A stretch of 64,000 nucleotides of DNA from Dillenia suffruticosa (taxonomy: Eukaryota; Streptophyta; Magnoliopsida; Dilleniales; Dilleniaceae). The translations under genes were made by a program, and so were the position numbers. Shown piece after piece: positions 22,759 through 36,293 of the stretch (its first letter is position 1; the number at the start of each line of letters is the position of its first letter). Where the stretch lies: NCBI GenBank assembly GCA_033439265.1, contig JAVTVX010000031.1:18644001-18708000 (forward strand), read 5' to 3'. The notes under the pieces were generated by a model that saw only the letters and a program-made list of their open reading frames with translations, was not told the origin of the DNA and searched no databases.

Positions 22759-25537
22759 ATGGGTTACCCGATAATTCAATTGGCTTTTCTTTCCCTGATA
22801 TTGGTATCCTCTATATGTTTCTCTTTCAACCTCCCTAGTGAGTACTCCATACTAGGAAATGATTTGAATGAACTCCTCTCTGAAGAAAGAGTCATTGAGC
22901 TATTCAAGCAATGGCAAGAGAAGCACAAGAAGGTCTACAAGCATGCCCAAGAATTCGAAAAGCGGCTGGAGAACTTCCGGAGGAGCTTGAAGTATGTAAT
23001 TGAGAAGAACTCAAAGAGAAAATCACCAAATAGTCTCACTGTTGGGCTGAACAAGTTTGCAGATTTAAGCAATGAAGAGTTTAAGGAGATGTACACGTCA
23101 AAAGTCAAAATTCCTTATGGTAAAAGGAAGACCAATAAGAGGGTCAATGATAGAAAGAGGTCTTTGGTGTCATGTGATGCACCATCTTCTTTGGATTGGA
23201 GGAAGAAGGGAGTTGTCACTGGTGTCAAAGACCAAGGAAGCTGTGGTAAGGTTTTTCTTGTGAACTTTAATTTCACCCCCTTTTATCTTTTTTGACTTCT
23301 GTACGATTTACTTTGGTTCTGTTTTACAAGTTGTGGTGACAGGAGACCGGCGAATTGGTATTGGCTGGAAACAGGAGATGCTCTGTTTTACAAGTTTAAG
23401 GTCTCTCAATAAAAGAAGTCCTAACTAGTTACTTGGTCAACCAAAAGTGTGTATCAGCAGTAACACTCTAGAGATGGAATTTTAATAATTAGGAACTACA
23501 TGTCATGCACCCCTCCAATAAAATAATAAAGTAAACCAAAATTATTATCCACAATCATGGAAGCATGACACAAGTTCTGAAACATTGAATCAAATCCTGA
23601 GCTACTAATTTTCTAGAAAATCTTTCAAAAATGCCATGAAGATTGATTTTCCAGTGTATGATTGATTTAAAGACCACAATGGTGTAAGAGATGAAATTCT
23701 AATGACAGACAGAAGACTTAAATATCTAAGCAGCAAGAGAAGTGAACTGAAACCAATCCTTTTTTTTTTTAAGCCAAATTATTGAGTTGTTTAAAACTTT
23801 TTGAACTTAAAGAACTCTGAGATGTTTGGTTCATTTGGTTAATGTACACAGGAAGTTGCTGGGCGTTTTCGTCCACCGGAGCAATGGAAGGGATCAATGC
23901 CATAGTGAATGGAGAGCTTATCACCCTTTCGGAGCAAGAACTTGTCGATTGCGACACAAGCAACTATGGATGTGAAGGAGGATACATGGACTACGCCTTT
24001 GAGTGGGTTGTTAGTAATGGGGGGATTGATTCAGAATCAGATTATCCTTATACTAGCGTGACTGGCTATGGTGGCACATGTAACACAACTAAGGTATTCG
24101 TCTCGGTGCCAAAAATATTGTCCCCCATGTTCCTGTGTCTTACGTCCATAGTTATCTTTCTTTAGGAGACTGAAAGCAAAGTTGTCACCATCGATGGCTA
24201 CGAGGATGTTGAACAAGAAGAAAGTGCTCTCTTGTGTGCCACTGTCAATCAACCTATAAGTGTAGGAATCGATGGATCTGCATATGACTTCCAACTCTAT
24301 ACAAGTGTAAGTTCATATACCATATTCTCTTGTTTTCTAACATGTTCAAAATCAAAACATTCATGGACTAAAATGAGAAACCTATTCCTGAATACAGGGA
24401 ATCTATGATGGGGATTGCTCGGATGATCCAAATGACATTGACCATGCTGTTCTAGTTGTTGGGTATGGTTCAGAAGATGATGAAGAGTATTGGATCGTCA
24501 AGAATTCATGGGGAACTAGTTGGGGTATGGAGGGTTATATCTATATTAGAAGAGGCACTAATGCCAAATATGGTGTTTGTGCTATCAATGCAATGGCTTC
24601 TAACCCAACCAAAGAGTCTACTTCTGCCCCATCTCCTACTCCATCACCAGGAACTCCACCACCGCCGCCACCGCCACCACCTCCTCCTCCTCCTCCACCT
24701 CCACCACCTCCTCCGCCATCACCAACACCACCTTCTCCTGGTCCTTCACCGACTGAATGTGATGACTTCTCCTATTGTCCACCTGACCAAACTTGCTGCT
24801 GCATTTTTGAATTCTATGGCCATTGCTTTATCTATGGTTGCTGTGAATATGAGAATGCTGTTTGCTGCACTGGCACCGAGTATTGCTGCCCTAGCGATTA
24901 CCCTATTTGCGATGTCGAAGAAGGACTCTGTCTCAGGGTAATTGTTCCTGATCTCACTATTTTATTTATAGTAATCAATGACGACGCATATTTGAGCAAA
25001 AGTATAAGTTCAGAATAGAAATTTGAAAGTACAAATGATACACTACAATGAAAGGCCTCTGAGGTACGATGGGAAGGCCTCCATGTTGTACTTCCTGGTA
25101 CCCCGTCACGGTCTTCGTGTTGTACCTTTAGGACTTTGGCCGTTTTTTTAGTCTTTAAGCTTTTAAGCTTTCGTGTGACACCCTTCGAGTCTCCTACGTA
25201 CAATGCAAAAGCCATTATATTGTACTTTTAGACCCTCACGTAGTCTCTTTCGAGCTTTTGAAATACAACTCAAATGCCTTATGCTATACCTTTAGACCTT
25301 TACAATGATACCCATGTAGATATCAATACTGACCCTTGATTTTATAGTTCATAGTTCACTCATTTCTCTTTTTTCATGTTTTATGTTATATAGAACCAAG
25401 GTGACTACGTAGGAGTAGCTGCAAAGAAGAGGAAAATGGCTAAGCATAAGTTTCCATGGACAAAAATAGAGGAAACACAGAGGATGGCATACCAGCCACT
25501 TCAATGGAAGAGGAACCCCTTCGCTGCAATTCGCTGA
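22759..25537 (+). CDS. RD21-type papain-like cysteine protease with granulin domain
   Basis: Five exons with GT-AG junctions: 22759-23245, 23852-24093, 24166-24306, 24398-24937, 25394-25537, giving 517 residues. It is a C1A endopeptidase of the secretory pathway and vacuole. The chain has a signal peptide (about 1-22); an I29 inhibitory prodomain (about 45-105) with an ERFNIN-like E-R-F-N array and [13 protein letters not shown]; then the mature domain from about [10 protein letters not shown]. The catalytic Cys165 is in GSCWAF (the first intron splits the Gly codon two before it), with His306 ([12 protein letters not shown]) and Asn326 ([10 protein letters not shown]). A run of about 21 prolines forms the linker (about 377-400), then a Cys-rich granulin domain (about 415-470) and a basic tail ending NPFAAIR. 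The ATG at 22759 was chosen because it starts the hydrophobic signal. RD21A in Arabidopsis is shorter (462 residues, from memory); the long Pro run partly explains this. Confidence 0.93.
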
Positions 25538-25606
25538 AAAGAGGACTCGAGTCAACATCTTTGTATGCGTTTGATCAATGTTGCTAAATCTGCTATCTTT
25601 TTTTCT

Positions 25607-25610
<4 letters not shown>

Positions 25611-25650
<40 letters not shown>
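25611..25650. repeat. CT microsatellite, protease 3' flank
   Basis: About 20 CT dinucleotides lie about 75 bases after the protease stop codon, probably inside its 3'UTR. Confidence 0.9.
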
Positions 25651-25656
<6 letters not shown>

Positions 25657-26391
25657 CCCTCCTTGCTAGCCATGGCAAGAATTCTGCATGAAACATTTGT
25701 TTCAATGCACATTTTCATGTAGTATGTAAAAGCACAAAGAAGAATGAAATAAGAAATTTGAGGTTCTTTTTTCCTTTTTAAAAAATTGTATTTCAGACAT
25801 GCTTATTAAATCTACAGAGTGATTGATTTTTAAGAAAGAAAAAATAGATATGCTTTGCTTCATGCAGATGACATGGAGAAGGAAATTGCAGTATGTGGAC
25901 ATAGTGAGAAGTTGCCCATGGCATTTGGTCTTGAGAGAAGGACCATTAATGTAGACACAAAAAGAACTAATTTCCCAAATTCCTTCGTGATATAAATTAA
26001 CAATTTATTGGTCAAGTACCAAGAGAAGAATTCGGTCTTCTACTCACACTTAGAAGACAAGTCACTGGTTATACAATTTTTCTCATCTTCTAGTATTTGC
26101 CACAAAAAGTGAACTGATTTTACTTCATTTATATATTATTTACTTATTTCCTTTTTCTTTTTTTAAACTAGTGACCCATTCCTATTTTTCAATAGTTCCA
26201 TCCTTTGAATCCCCAAGAAACACAAGGGATTCATGTGGAAGCATGGAGGGAACCTTGAAGCTCTGAATCTTTGGGCACCATGATATTGGAAAATACCATT
26301 AAGCAGGATGAGAGATTGGTGAAGTTGAAAGCAGCAGAATATGCTCATGTCAAAAAGATGAAAAAGCAGAACAATTCTTGCAACAAGCAAG

Positions 26392-26530
26392 AGGGTTCTA
26401 CCAAGTTACCAAGTATCAACCCAAAAGAGTCTTCTCACTAGTCTCTAAAAAGGGCTATTCAGGGTTCTATTGGGTCACCAAGGAACAGCCAAAAGGATCC
26501 TCCACAACGCCTAATAAGGGCTTTTATTCG
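26392..26530. repeat. diverged ~70-bp tandem duplication
   Basis: GGGTTCTACCAAGTTACCAA...AAAAAGGGCTATTC is followed by GGGTTCTATTGGGTCACCAA...AATAAGGGCTTTTA at a spacing of about 70 bases. Similarity is moderate, so the event is old. Confidence 0.5.
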
Positions 26531-29500
26531 ATTTACCAGTAATACAGCCATTTTTATGGCATGAAAAAGGATATAGACAGAAATAAAGGGTTAAGAATGA
26601 GGCATGCATCATCATTATCATCATGAAAAGACCTAATGTCAGCAAATGGTCGCACTCTTGAGAAACAGGAAATTAACAAGTATCACTGATCTTTACGTAG
26701 AACTATAGATGGTGATAGCTGACTATGAAATGTGCAGGCAAGAACTAGTGCAGTAAAATGCAAGATGATGGATATGGATAAGAGTCACAGAATCCTTATG
26801 AATGTACATAGTACACGGTGGGACTGGCACGGATTACCAAATGTCAGGGTTTTTTGGCTTTCTGGGGTCTCTCCCTTTTGTCTTTTGTTTTCAAGTGTTG
26901 GTCTTTCTGTTGTCCTGTTTGGTCTTTTCTTCCTAGATTCCGCACTATCAGCATCCTCAGCAAGAAAAGGTTTCACCCTCTGGGGCCTATGAGATCCCTT
27001 CTTATATAGTCAACAATGTCCCGAGCTGTGAGTAAATACAAGGTATCTTTAGTGATACAGGCATGGGCAAGCTGTTTGTTATCATACATCATCTTCTCAA
27101 AACAAGGAACTGCAAGGAAGATCTAATCCATTTGTTACCAAAGCAACAATGGCAGCAGGAAAGCAGGAAAACAGGAAAACAATACCTTGTTAACTAGCTA
27201 AAAATATGAAAATAATCACTTGCTTCTCAGTTGATTAGTTGACATCATTCTACATAGAAATAGCCAACCCTGCAGCATATACACAAAACAAATCCTATCC
27301 CTTCTATAAGAAAAAAAGGAGAAAGCAGTATAAGCAGTAGAGATCCCAAAACAGGGTTTCTGTACCATATAGCAGTTCAATCACCATAACGAAACGTCTT
27401 GCTGCTTAGACAAGCTACAAGCAACTACAACTCAATGTTTAAACTTCATATTTTCGCAAACCTCACTCCCTTGAGGAGAGGTTGTTTGAAGAATAAATAG
27501 TAACTACTGACTTACTGTCCGGAGTTCCTGTGACAAAGGAACTCATACAATCTTTCTTGTCAAATTTCATCATATATAAACAAACGTAAGTCACTGTACA
27601 AATGCCTAAATATCATTTTGACACTGGAATTTGTGAAGACACAAAATAAGCCATAGCCTTAATCAACCTGAACATAAGTCTGAATGAGGGTATGGAACAT
27701 TGCAAACAGAAAAATACCATTGGGGTCCTCCCAGTATAAAACCTAAAACGAGCTATTGTTTAAGAAAGGAAACTAACCATACCAGCACTCGTCAACTCTA
27801 TATCTGTGAAAGCTGCCTCCAACACGATCATGGATGCCTCCCCTTGCCATGCTTTGCAAGCTAAAGAAAACCTTTTTCAGTGCTCTTTAGCTTCAACCAA
27901 TTTCCCTGCCTCCGGCTTTTTTTTGGGGGGGGGGGGGGGAGGGGGGATGATAAAGCATTGATTGGAGCTCAACAGGTCTAGGAAACTCCAGGGCTGATTT
28001 AAACCCCCCATGGATGGGATCGTAGCTCCTGAAAAGCTATAAAAGGAACTGGGTGAGGGTTCCCCAACACTAATTCATTCCTTAAGCAGAGAAAAACAAG
28101 GTTGAGAGAGAGAGAGAGAGAGAGACCAAACATGTTGGAATTTCCTTGATCTCATCATGATCCAAAGGCGATGATGGAGGGTGGAAAATTATTAAACATG
28201 GCATGTGAAATATTAAACAAATAAGCTCAAACTTGACAAAGCATCCGGATGTAAGATAAAAATGCATAATTTCCAACAAAAACATGAATGTCAGACTTGA
28301 TCAAAATCAGTACAGAGACCGATGGAAAGGATACAGAATTCAAGGATCACAAGCTAGCAAATGAACAACCAACTAAATGGTCACTAAATAGGGAATTTTC
28401 AAGGGAATTTAGTAAAGTATTTGGGGACGCCGGAAATGGTAGTGCGAGGGGTAGAGAAGTGTCTTGAGCATAACAGAGGTGGAAGGAGAGAGAGAAAAGT
28501 AGAAGTGATGTTTATGGGCTGCCACCTACCAGTGTTGTTAATGGCTTATCTCTAGTCGAACGCTGTTCGAAATCACTTGGTAGAGTTGGCATCACAACTT
28601 GGTGCTGCATTGGATTGTGGAGCTACTCATGTTTTTCAACAAGATTAAAAATTTTGAGATGGGTATTTCAACATCACATGAAATATTGTACTATAACGTA
28701 AAATCTTAATTACGAGATTAATGATATAAATAATTTATATCTTTAATCATTTTAAGATTATTCTCATCAAAATAATTTAAGTTACAAAGATACCACATAA
28801 TGTAATAAAACTCTCTCATCGAAATAGTTTTGGAAAAAGTAGATGTGACAACGGTGCAATCTGGTCTTAATGAAATCTCTCAAATTCTTTTAATAAAAAA
28901 TTATTTATAAATCTCAAAATATAAATTATTTATAATTTTTAACATTATAATTAAAATTTTAACTTATTATAGTATATATTTAAGTTGAAATTAATATTTT
29001 AATATCATATTAATTTCAAATCTATAATATATATTTTAACCAATATCTCAACTTTCTTAATTAAAATATCGAATTTATGTCATAGTCATGAAAAATCAGG
29101 TATCGAGAGAGTTAGTTCTTAAATTATATCTCATAATTATTCGAATCGGATTAATTTTTTGAATACTGATGATTAATTAATAAAAGAAAAAATATTAAAG
29201 TTCAATGAAAATTACTTCAATCTCATATTATGCTACAGACCCAACTCAAGATAAATGCAGTATAATTTTATTTCACGTTGCAACCAAGACATGATTGAGG
29301 TTAAAAATCTGACTTTTTAATAAAAATTATAAATATAATAATAATCTAATCATTTATAAATAATTTTAATTATTAGTTTTAAAATTTTATTAAAATTTTT
29401 TATTTAAATAAAACTATATTATATAGAAAATCAAAATTAGATGAGACAAGATGAAATGGAACCGAGACTTGTCCCTGCGCTAACAAAGTTTGACTACCGG

Positions 29501-30639
29501 TGGACGAAAACCAGGAGTGAAGGGTCATGATTAAAAGAAGAACACGTGGCGTGTCTGAAGGCCTTATGTTGTAGGTTAGGGAAATCTTTTTTTTTTTTTT
29601 TTTTTTCTTTTTTTTGCATTTTGTCACCCGAGATTTGAATCAAGCTGTGCTCCAGGGACGAGGAAATCTCATGGTGCCCGTGCCCAAAGGAGGAATGGGA
29701 CAATCTATCCTTAGACAGTAGTTCAAAATAAATTTAAAATTTTTTTTTTTTATTATAAAATATAACTATCTTATTATTGTTAAAAAATAATTAATATTTA
29801 TATAAAAATTTTTATTTTTTATATTTATGTATTTACCAAGAACTACAAGAAAAGAAAATCAATGAAATTGAAGTGGAATTCCACTGTTGTGAGAGGTGAA
29901 AATTGAATAAATGGAGAATTAATATCAAACCCAGACTGAAATCTGAATGGGCATTGAAACTTCATCTATTACTCTCTGAAGCACAACATTTTAGGCATAT
30001 TTTGCATCAGATGAATTCACTCTCTGCTACCATTTATTTGATCTTCCACCCCCCAAAAAAATGAAAAACAAAAAATTTGATATGTATATCTATATAGTAT
30101 TTAAGCGAAAAATATTAAAAAGTTTTAAAATATCATTAAAAAATTTAAAAATATTATTAAATTTTTTTAAAATATTATTAAAATTTTTTAAATATTGTTT
30201 GTTTTATAAAAATTATAAATCTATCTTTCCCCACCCTTCATCTATTATCTGTTTTATTATACTCTGTTCTCTCCTAATATAAATTTTGAGAGTTTACATC
30301 ATATCCCCACCTCCTTTGATAATAAAACAAAAAACTGTATTTTTGGTAACAGAAGACTATATTTCCTTAATGAAAATCTTGAGTTTAAGTTTTTAAAATG
30401 AAAAAATAGACGTTAAGAGAGTCAGTTCTTAAATTAGACCATATAATACTCGAATCGGATTAATCTAATAATTGAATACTGAATTGGTTAAAACCAAAAC
30501 AAAAATGGAAAAATGAAAGCATCCTTTTTGGGTGGATTTTTTAGAAAACCAATTTTATAGTTACAGTGAATATTTGTAGTTTACCCAAGTTTGGTTGGCC
30601 AAAAGGAAAAGGCATTGAAATCCTTTAACTATATATGAA

Positions 30640-30785
30640 TTCGATATGGAACGAAAAAAATTATATTGAGAAATCCTCCTAAAAGAAGACTTGGTAACGG
30701 ATCGGTTCAGATTAGTTAGGACGAACTCTCATATACTAAGCGGCAACTCTAATCAGGTTAAAAAAAAAAAAAAAAAAAAAAAAAT
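30640..30785 (+). mobile_element. SINE-like A-tailed repeat, 5'-truncated copy 3
   Basis: Shares the 3' half of the family seen at 10849-11090 and 19420-19615 (CTCCTAAAAGAAGACTTGG, GGTTCAGATTAGTTAGGAC, ACTCTCATATACTAAGCGG) and ends in an A run of more than 20. The missing 5' half is as expected of a truncated retroposon. Confidence 0.5.
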
Positions 30786-32310
30786 TGCAGTTTTAAGTGA
30801 GGAAATGCCTGGACCGTACCCAAAAGGGCAATGGTGACTTACCCATAGGAGCATGTCTGCAGCTCAGCCCAAAATCATGGAGTATGTGGTCTTATAAGTA
30901 AGGTCAATCATTGTGGTATGGTCCATGTAATTATTGAATTTGTTAGGCCCATTTTATGGCACAAAATTGGATTTGGTTCATCATAATTAAGCAACATAAA
31001 CCCATAATTCTGGGACAATGTTTTTAACCAAGCTCAAGGCTTAAATTTAGTTGGGGTTGGTAGCATAGGTTGTCGGATGGATGCCCTACGCTTCGAATGC
31101 AAATTGGATGTGAAATTGAAAGATGCTTGGAGGCCACCCAAAAGAAGAGGAATTGGAAGATAAAAGATTTAAGATTAAAACTTTGTATTGGGTATGACCG
31201 AATAAGATTTAATAATTAAAAGGAAAGATATTTGAGATTCGAACTTTGACAATCACAGAACTATCCGAAAAAAAAAATTATTATATAGAATTTGTAAATT
31301 AATACGTATACATATAAAGTTTAATACAATATCATATCGATTTTACGAGTTAAAATAACCGATCACTCTAATCAACCCAACTTATGTTATATCAACCCAA
31401 TTTCATCACTTTTGCCGTATAATCCTTTTTATTCTTATTCTTTTCGTCGAAATTAAATATGATTAAATTTTTAATTGGTCCTCCAAGGTATAGTACACAT
31501 AAATATAATAATCAACTTAAACATAATATTTTAGGAAAAAGAGGGGAAAAAATCCTTCAAATTCAAATCTCAACTTTGTCAAATAATTTTTTTGTTAAAT
31601 AATTTGTCAACTGATTTTCTTTTCTAAAAAATATTATAAAGATCAGATAAGTCAAAAATTAAATAAAGCAGAATTTAATAAATAATTGGAATTTTTCATG
31701 ATCAGGCATATGAGCATGATAGCAATATACAATACGAAACCATGATATTCTATTGTTCGAATTAAACTATAATTATCGATAAAATACTCGTACCCTTTGT
31801 TATCGATAAAAATATAAAAATAAAAAAGTTAAAAAATTAATTAAAATATATTACAATTAAATCGTGAAAAATTAATTTAATTTTTAAGTCATATGATATT
31901 ATTTATTGATCTTGCCCTTCCTAAAGGGTATAGAAGAAGTCAAAGAAAATTGGAGGGCATTAAATTAAGGATGTTGACAAGGATGGGGCATTAATTAAGG
32001 AAATAGACCAAAATCAGAAATAAAGGGCGGCGGAGGGGGCGGACTTTTAAAAGTGGCCGGTTCTCCTTCGACTCACCTGGGGTTCGACGGTATTTACGTG
32101 CCCTGATTTCAGGACCGTTGGCCGCTAATTATTGTTATGTTTAATGTTTTTTTTTTTTTTTTGTGTTTTCTTCAACGGTATCTGCGTGATTAACAAACAA
32201 TTAAAAAATCAATACGAGCGTAAAGTCAATCGCCGCCAAACAAAAGAACAAGAAAACATTGAACGTGAACGCAGAACAAAAATTTTCCAAAACCCATTCC
32301 ATATCACTGT

Positions 32311-33313
32311 TCTCTCTCTCTCTCTCTCTCTCATCTAACTTTTTCTCTCCTTCTTTACCCCAGAACTCACGCCTTCTTTCTCGGGGACATTATAGCCAAT
32401 ACTTTCAAAGATCACACACACACACACACTCTCTCTCTCTCTCTCTCTCTCGCGACGACACTTTACTCTTTGTCTCTCACTCTGAGTGTGTGAATAGAGA
32501 TTTGGTCGATACCCATTTGGAAATTTAAGGTAATTTATGCTCTATTTTTGGTTGGGATATATGAATTTTCTTGGTTTCGTCTCCTTTTTGCTCTGTTCAT
32601 TGTTCAACATAAGCTCATTTTTGGAGACATATTAGTGTTGGCATTCATTGTCTGCACGCTTGTTCCAGGAGTAATGGATCTGTTGGCTCATTTTGATATG
32701 TGGGCTCCTGTTTCTGTTTAGCTTTTGGGGGGTGGATTTTTATAAGCATTGGGCAGATTTCAGAGTTAATGCATTTATTGATTTTTGGTTCAATTCTTTA
32801 TTTTTTACATTTTAGTATATCGTGTAGCTCGGATATGCTCTCTCTCTCACAAGATATTGGGTACTGTTAATTCTGCTAATTCACTTCATTGCTTCTGCAG
32901 AAACCTTGACTTCTTCACTTTTCCTTTTGGTTTCTTACAATTTTGAGATTTTCTTTCAATTTTAGTTCATGGTATAACTCAGGTCCCCCCCCCCCCAAAA
33001 ATGCGATTAGAACTTAGATTTGATTCCATTTTTTTCCTAAAGATTTTAATTACCATAATTGGATTGGCATAGTTGTGTTAGAGATTTGAATTTAAGAATC
33101 AAAAGTGACACTTAAGAATCCAATTCTGCCACTTCACTGCTTTTGCAGATATATTTACTTCTTCACTTTTCCTTTTGCTTTCTTTAACTAAAATATTTAA
33201 TTGGTCCAGCAAATCTGGACTTGGATTCTCTCCAACTAAAAAAATCGTTCCTTTTTGACTGTAAAGATAAAAAAATTTCTCATTTCTTTTGCCTTTTCCA
33301 TTGATTCTAACAG
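32311..33313 (+). promoter_or_regulatory. 5' leader and UTR intron of the DUF688 gene
   Basis: A pyrimidine-rich leader contains CT runs (32312-32331 and about 32429-32451) and a CA run. A good donor occurs at 32530 (TTTAAG/GTAATT) and a good acceptor at 33313 (TCTAACAG), removing about 780 bases that end 31 bases before the start codon. CT-rich leaders and 5'UTR introns are common in plant housekeeping genes. The transcription start is not known. Confidence 0.55.
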
Positions 33314-33344
33314 TGATGTTAGGCTGACAACTTTCCGGGCTCAA

Positions 33345-35383
33345 ATGGAAGACAATAAGAAATTGAATCTCAATGCGCCACTCATGTCTGCAAGGAGGTA
33401 TCCTTCACCTTTGGCGGATAGGAGGAACCGGCAAGTTGTTGAGAAATCGGTTCCTAATAGACAGCAGTCTCTTCCTTCTTACAAGTTAGAGCAAGTGACT
33501 GAACCAGTAGCAGTTCCTTTTCTATGGGAACAGACTCCGGGAATGCCTAAAAGCAAGAATAGACAAGAGTCGAGAGTTTCATATGATCCTTCACTAACTC
33601 CTAGACTTCCTCCGAAGCTAAAAGAGAATAGGTCAAAGAGCGGTCCTATAGTACTCTTTAGCAATGTTGAACAGAAAAGGGAGAGCTTTAATAAAGCAAC
33701 AGTTCAGAATGCATGTCCTGATATGGAGAATGCTGATGATAATGATGATGCATATTCTGATGCCCTAGATGCATTTTCAGAACTGGAGTCGCTTTCATTG
33801 AGTTGTAGTGTTAGTGGGTTGAGCGGATCGGATGGTCTTGATGCAAAACCATGTGGAACTTTCTTTATCGATCCACAAACTAGAGACCTGATGATGAGTC
33901 GATTTTTGCCTGCTGCAAAGGCAATGATTTTGGAGACACCTTCGTATGTTTCAAAGAAGCAACCAGCAACTCCTGAACGACCTAGAAGTTCTATCGACGA
34001 AACTGCGAAGGGCAGAAGGCTTCAACTTAACCAATATGGGTCAAACACTATACCACAATATGACCAGGATGCTGGGGGAGAAGAAAGCGAGGATGAAGTT
34101 TTTGATGATAATGATTCTGTCAATTTGAGAGTAAAGGCTTGTGGATTGATTCCTCGATTTTGTACGAAGAATGCAGCTTCCCTCCTAAATACGGTGCCAG
34201 GAGTGAAAGTTAGAACCCAGGTTCCAGTGTCCTCTGCTAAAGGAAATGGTAGAATTCCGAAAACTCATCATAGTGGTCCTCTGAGTCAAACCGTGTATAA
34301 GGTAAAATTCTGAGAGTTTTTACTTTACAAACTTATTTCATGCAATTTGTTTTGCTTGATCATTGTATCTACTGATGGTGATCAGGAAATGGATGGTGTG
34401 CTCAAATCACCAAAGTTCTTGAGAGATGACAGTAGGCTCATCGGAAAGCATAATTCTAGTAACTTCACTGACTCTCAAACATCAGATGGGTTAGCGCCAC
34501 ATAAGCAGGCCCTCCATGGGAGACCACCATACAGAGAAGTCCCCAAGTCTCTCTTTCGAGAAGGTGTTGGTTTCCTGGGAATGCCTAAAGAGACTGTTAA
34601 TTATTCAAACGGGACTGATGGGAATGATGAGCCCCATAGAAATAAACGAGTGTTGGGCTCATCAAGCCCAGCAGTGGAGAAGACTTTGTATATAGATTCT
34701 GTACATAGCACCACAGTTCCACAGTCAGATTTGAACTTTTCAGATTCAAAGAGGCTTATGGGCATTGCAGGAAATGACTTAGAAATTCCTGCTGCATCAT
34801 CTCTCCAGATTGTACGAGTGGATGTATTGAAGGAAGGAAGCATACTGCAACCACCATCTGCTGATGTATTGAATAAGAAAGGGCAGGAAAACTCAACAAA
34901 GGGATTTAAACTCGATCAAGGTCTTGATGACAAAAGGAAGTCATTCAGTCGTTCGGAAGTGCCTACTAGGGAGAAGAAAAGTGAACCAGTTCCAAAATCA
35001 AATGATAAAGGAAATTTCAGTGAAAGCACTCTACAGTCCCCTCTTGCCCCACCATTGCCAAAATCACCTTCTGAGTCTTGGCTTTGGCGGTCGTTACCCT
35101 CCATTTCCCCAAAAAAGTCATTCTTACCCCCATCTCTTGCGGCCAAATTCATGTCCAAAAGGCAAGCTGACAAGACGTCTTCCACAGATACAAAGTGGGA
35201 AACCATTGTAAAATCTTCTAAGGTGCATTATGATCATGTTCGATTTTCAGAGGTAACATTGTCTCTCGTCGTCCTTAACACCTGAAAAGGTTAACTAAAT
35301 ATAATCTTAACATGTTCTTCTATCTTTGCCAGGAACTTATCCCACATATTTCTCAGCAATCCAGAAAGACCAAAGGTCCTTGA
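33345..35383 (+). CDS. DUF688 family plant protein
   Basis: Three coding exons, 33345-34301, 34386-35252 and 35333-35383, give 624 residues. The N-terminal signature VPFLWEQTPGMPK (about 58-69) and the C-terminal phrases SPSESWLWRSLPSISPKK, KWETIVKSSKVHYDHVRFSE and ELIPHISQQS identify the plant family known as DUF688. The function is unknown. The protein has no membrane span or signal peptide, is rich in Ser, Pro, Lys and Asp/Glu, and has an acidic patch (GGEESEDEVFDDND, about residues 246-259). It is predicted to be largely disordered. I chose the ATG at 33345 because it is the first after the 5'UTR acceptor; a longer in-frame ATG at 33255 lies inside the presumed intron. Frames read into the introns give false ends at 34313 and 35285. 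Confidence 0.88.
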
Positions 35384-36293
35384 GAAGCCTTCACATGAAC
35401 TCAGATGTGGAAAGTTGTACTTCACTATGGTCAAGGGTGATTGACATTTGAAGTCTCACCTTGATTTAATGCTAGGGATTTTCTTTTCTATAATGTCTGT
35501 TTGTTTAGGTAAAGGGATGATTATTTGTGGGTAGCATTACTGCGGCTGAGATGGGAGTATATGAAAGGCCAAATTTTTCTGTAATTCGTATCTGAGTCGG
35601 TAGCCCTTTTAAATGCTGAACTCGTATATATATTTAATCCTTTGTATTAAACATTCCATCATGTAACTTTCAAGCTATAGCTTCAAATGCTATAATACCC
35701 CATTGCTGCAATTCAATGGATATGCTTTTTGTTGTAAAGGCTCAGAGACAGATGGCTTCTCATCCTTTCTCATTGATCTCAATACAAGAAAAGGCATCAT
35801 TGTTTCAGGTTCCTTTATGCATATTGGAACGGTGCTTGCCTTTGACGGCAACATTTGGTTATTCACTTTCCATAGAAATAGAGATCTTGTAAAATATTTT
35901 CAGTCATTGTCAATCATATTTCCATTTGCTTAGAAAAGGTTAAATGTCCAAATTTCCTCATAAACCACAAACAAGCACTCCCAATATTCTGTATATGATA
36001 AAATTAAGCATCCACAAAGTGGGATATGAAGTTTCTCCTATGAAGATAACCTATTGATCACTTGACCTATGAAGATGTAATTACAAAAGCATATCTATGC
36101 ATGTGGAGAATCTAAAAGAAGTACCTGAGATCTCACACTGAAACCTTTTAACATGGTCAGATACTAGGTATTTGGCGACAGTGCAGAAATGCCACTTTCT
36201 TTTTTTTTTTGGTAAGAATAAAGATGAACACCAAGTGATTGCCTGCGAAGTTTCTTTTTGTATGTTGGTCCTTTGTGCCAGATGCTTCGGTGA
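35384..36293. other. space between convergent DUF688 and GARP genes
   Basis: Holds the two 3' flanks facing each other. A plus-strand frame at 35703-35933 (76 codons) resembles no protein, so I treat it as chance. The T run at about 36198-36210 lies within about 100 bases of the GARP stop codon, in its probable 3'UTR. Confidence 0.45.

Larger units (their letters stand above)
25538..32310. other. long intergenic stretch without a supported gene
   Basis: The start is the protease 3'UTR region with a CT microsatellite (about 25611-25650). Further landmarks are a diverged 70-bp duplication (about 26392-26530), a G run near 27924-27940, a GA run at about 28107-28126, SINE-like segments at 29095-29190, 30340-30500 and 30640-30785, and otherwise AT-rich DNA. 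Frames of 60-90 codons (for example 26732-26992) match nothing and have no splice-supported extension that I could find. Confidence 0.5.

Noticed and set aside
24456..24941. 161-codon frame rich in Leu/His within the protease exon
   Set aside because: It is the +1 shadow of the proline-rich linker and granulin exon of the cysteine protease.
26732..26992. 86-codon frame with Phe/Leu-rich centre
   Set aside because: No family resemblance and no supporting splice sites. The opposite strand is equally open, so it is probably chance.
33255..33344. In-frame upstream extension of the DUF688 protein
   Set aside because: It lies within the presumed 5'UTR intron (acceptor at 33313) and lacks the family's N-terminal composition.
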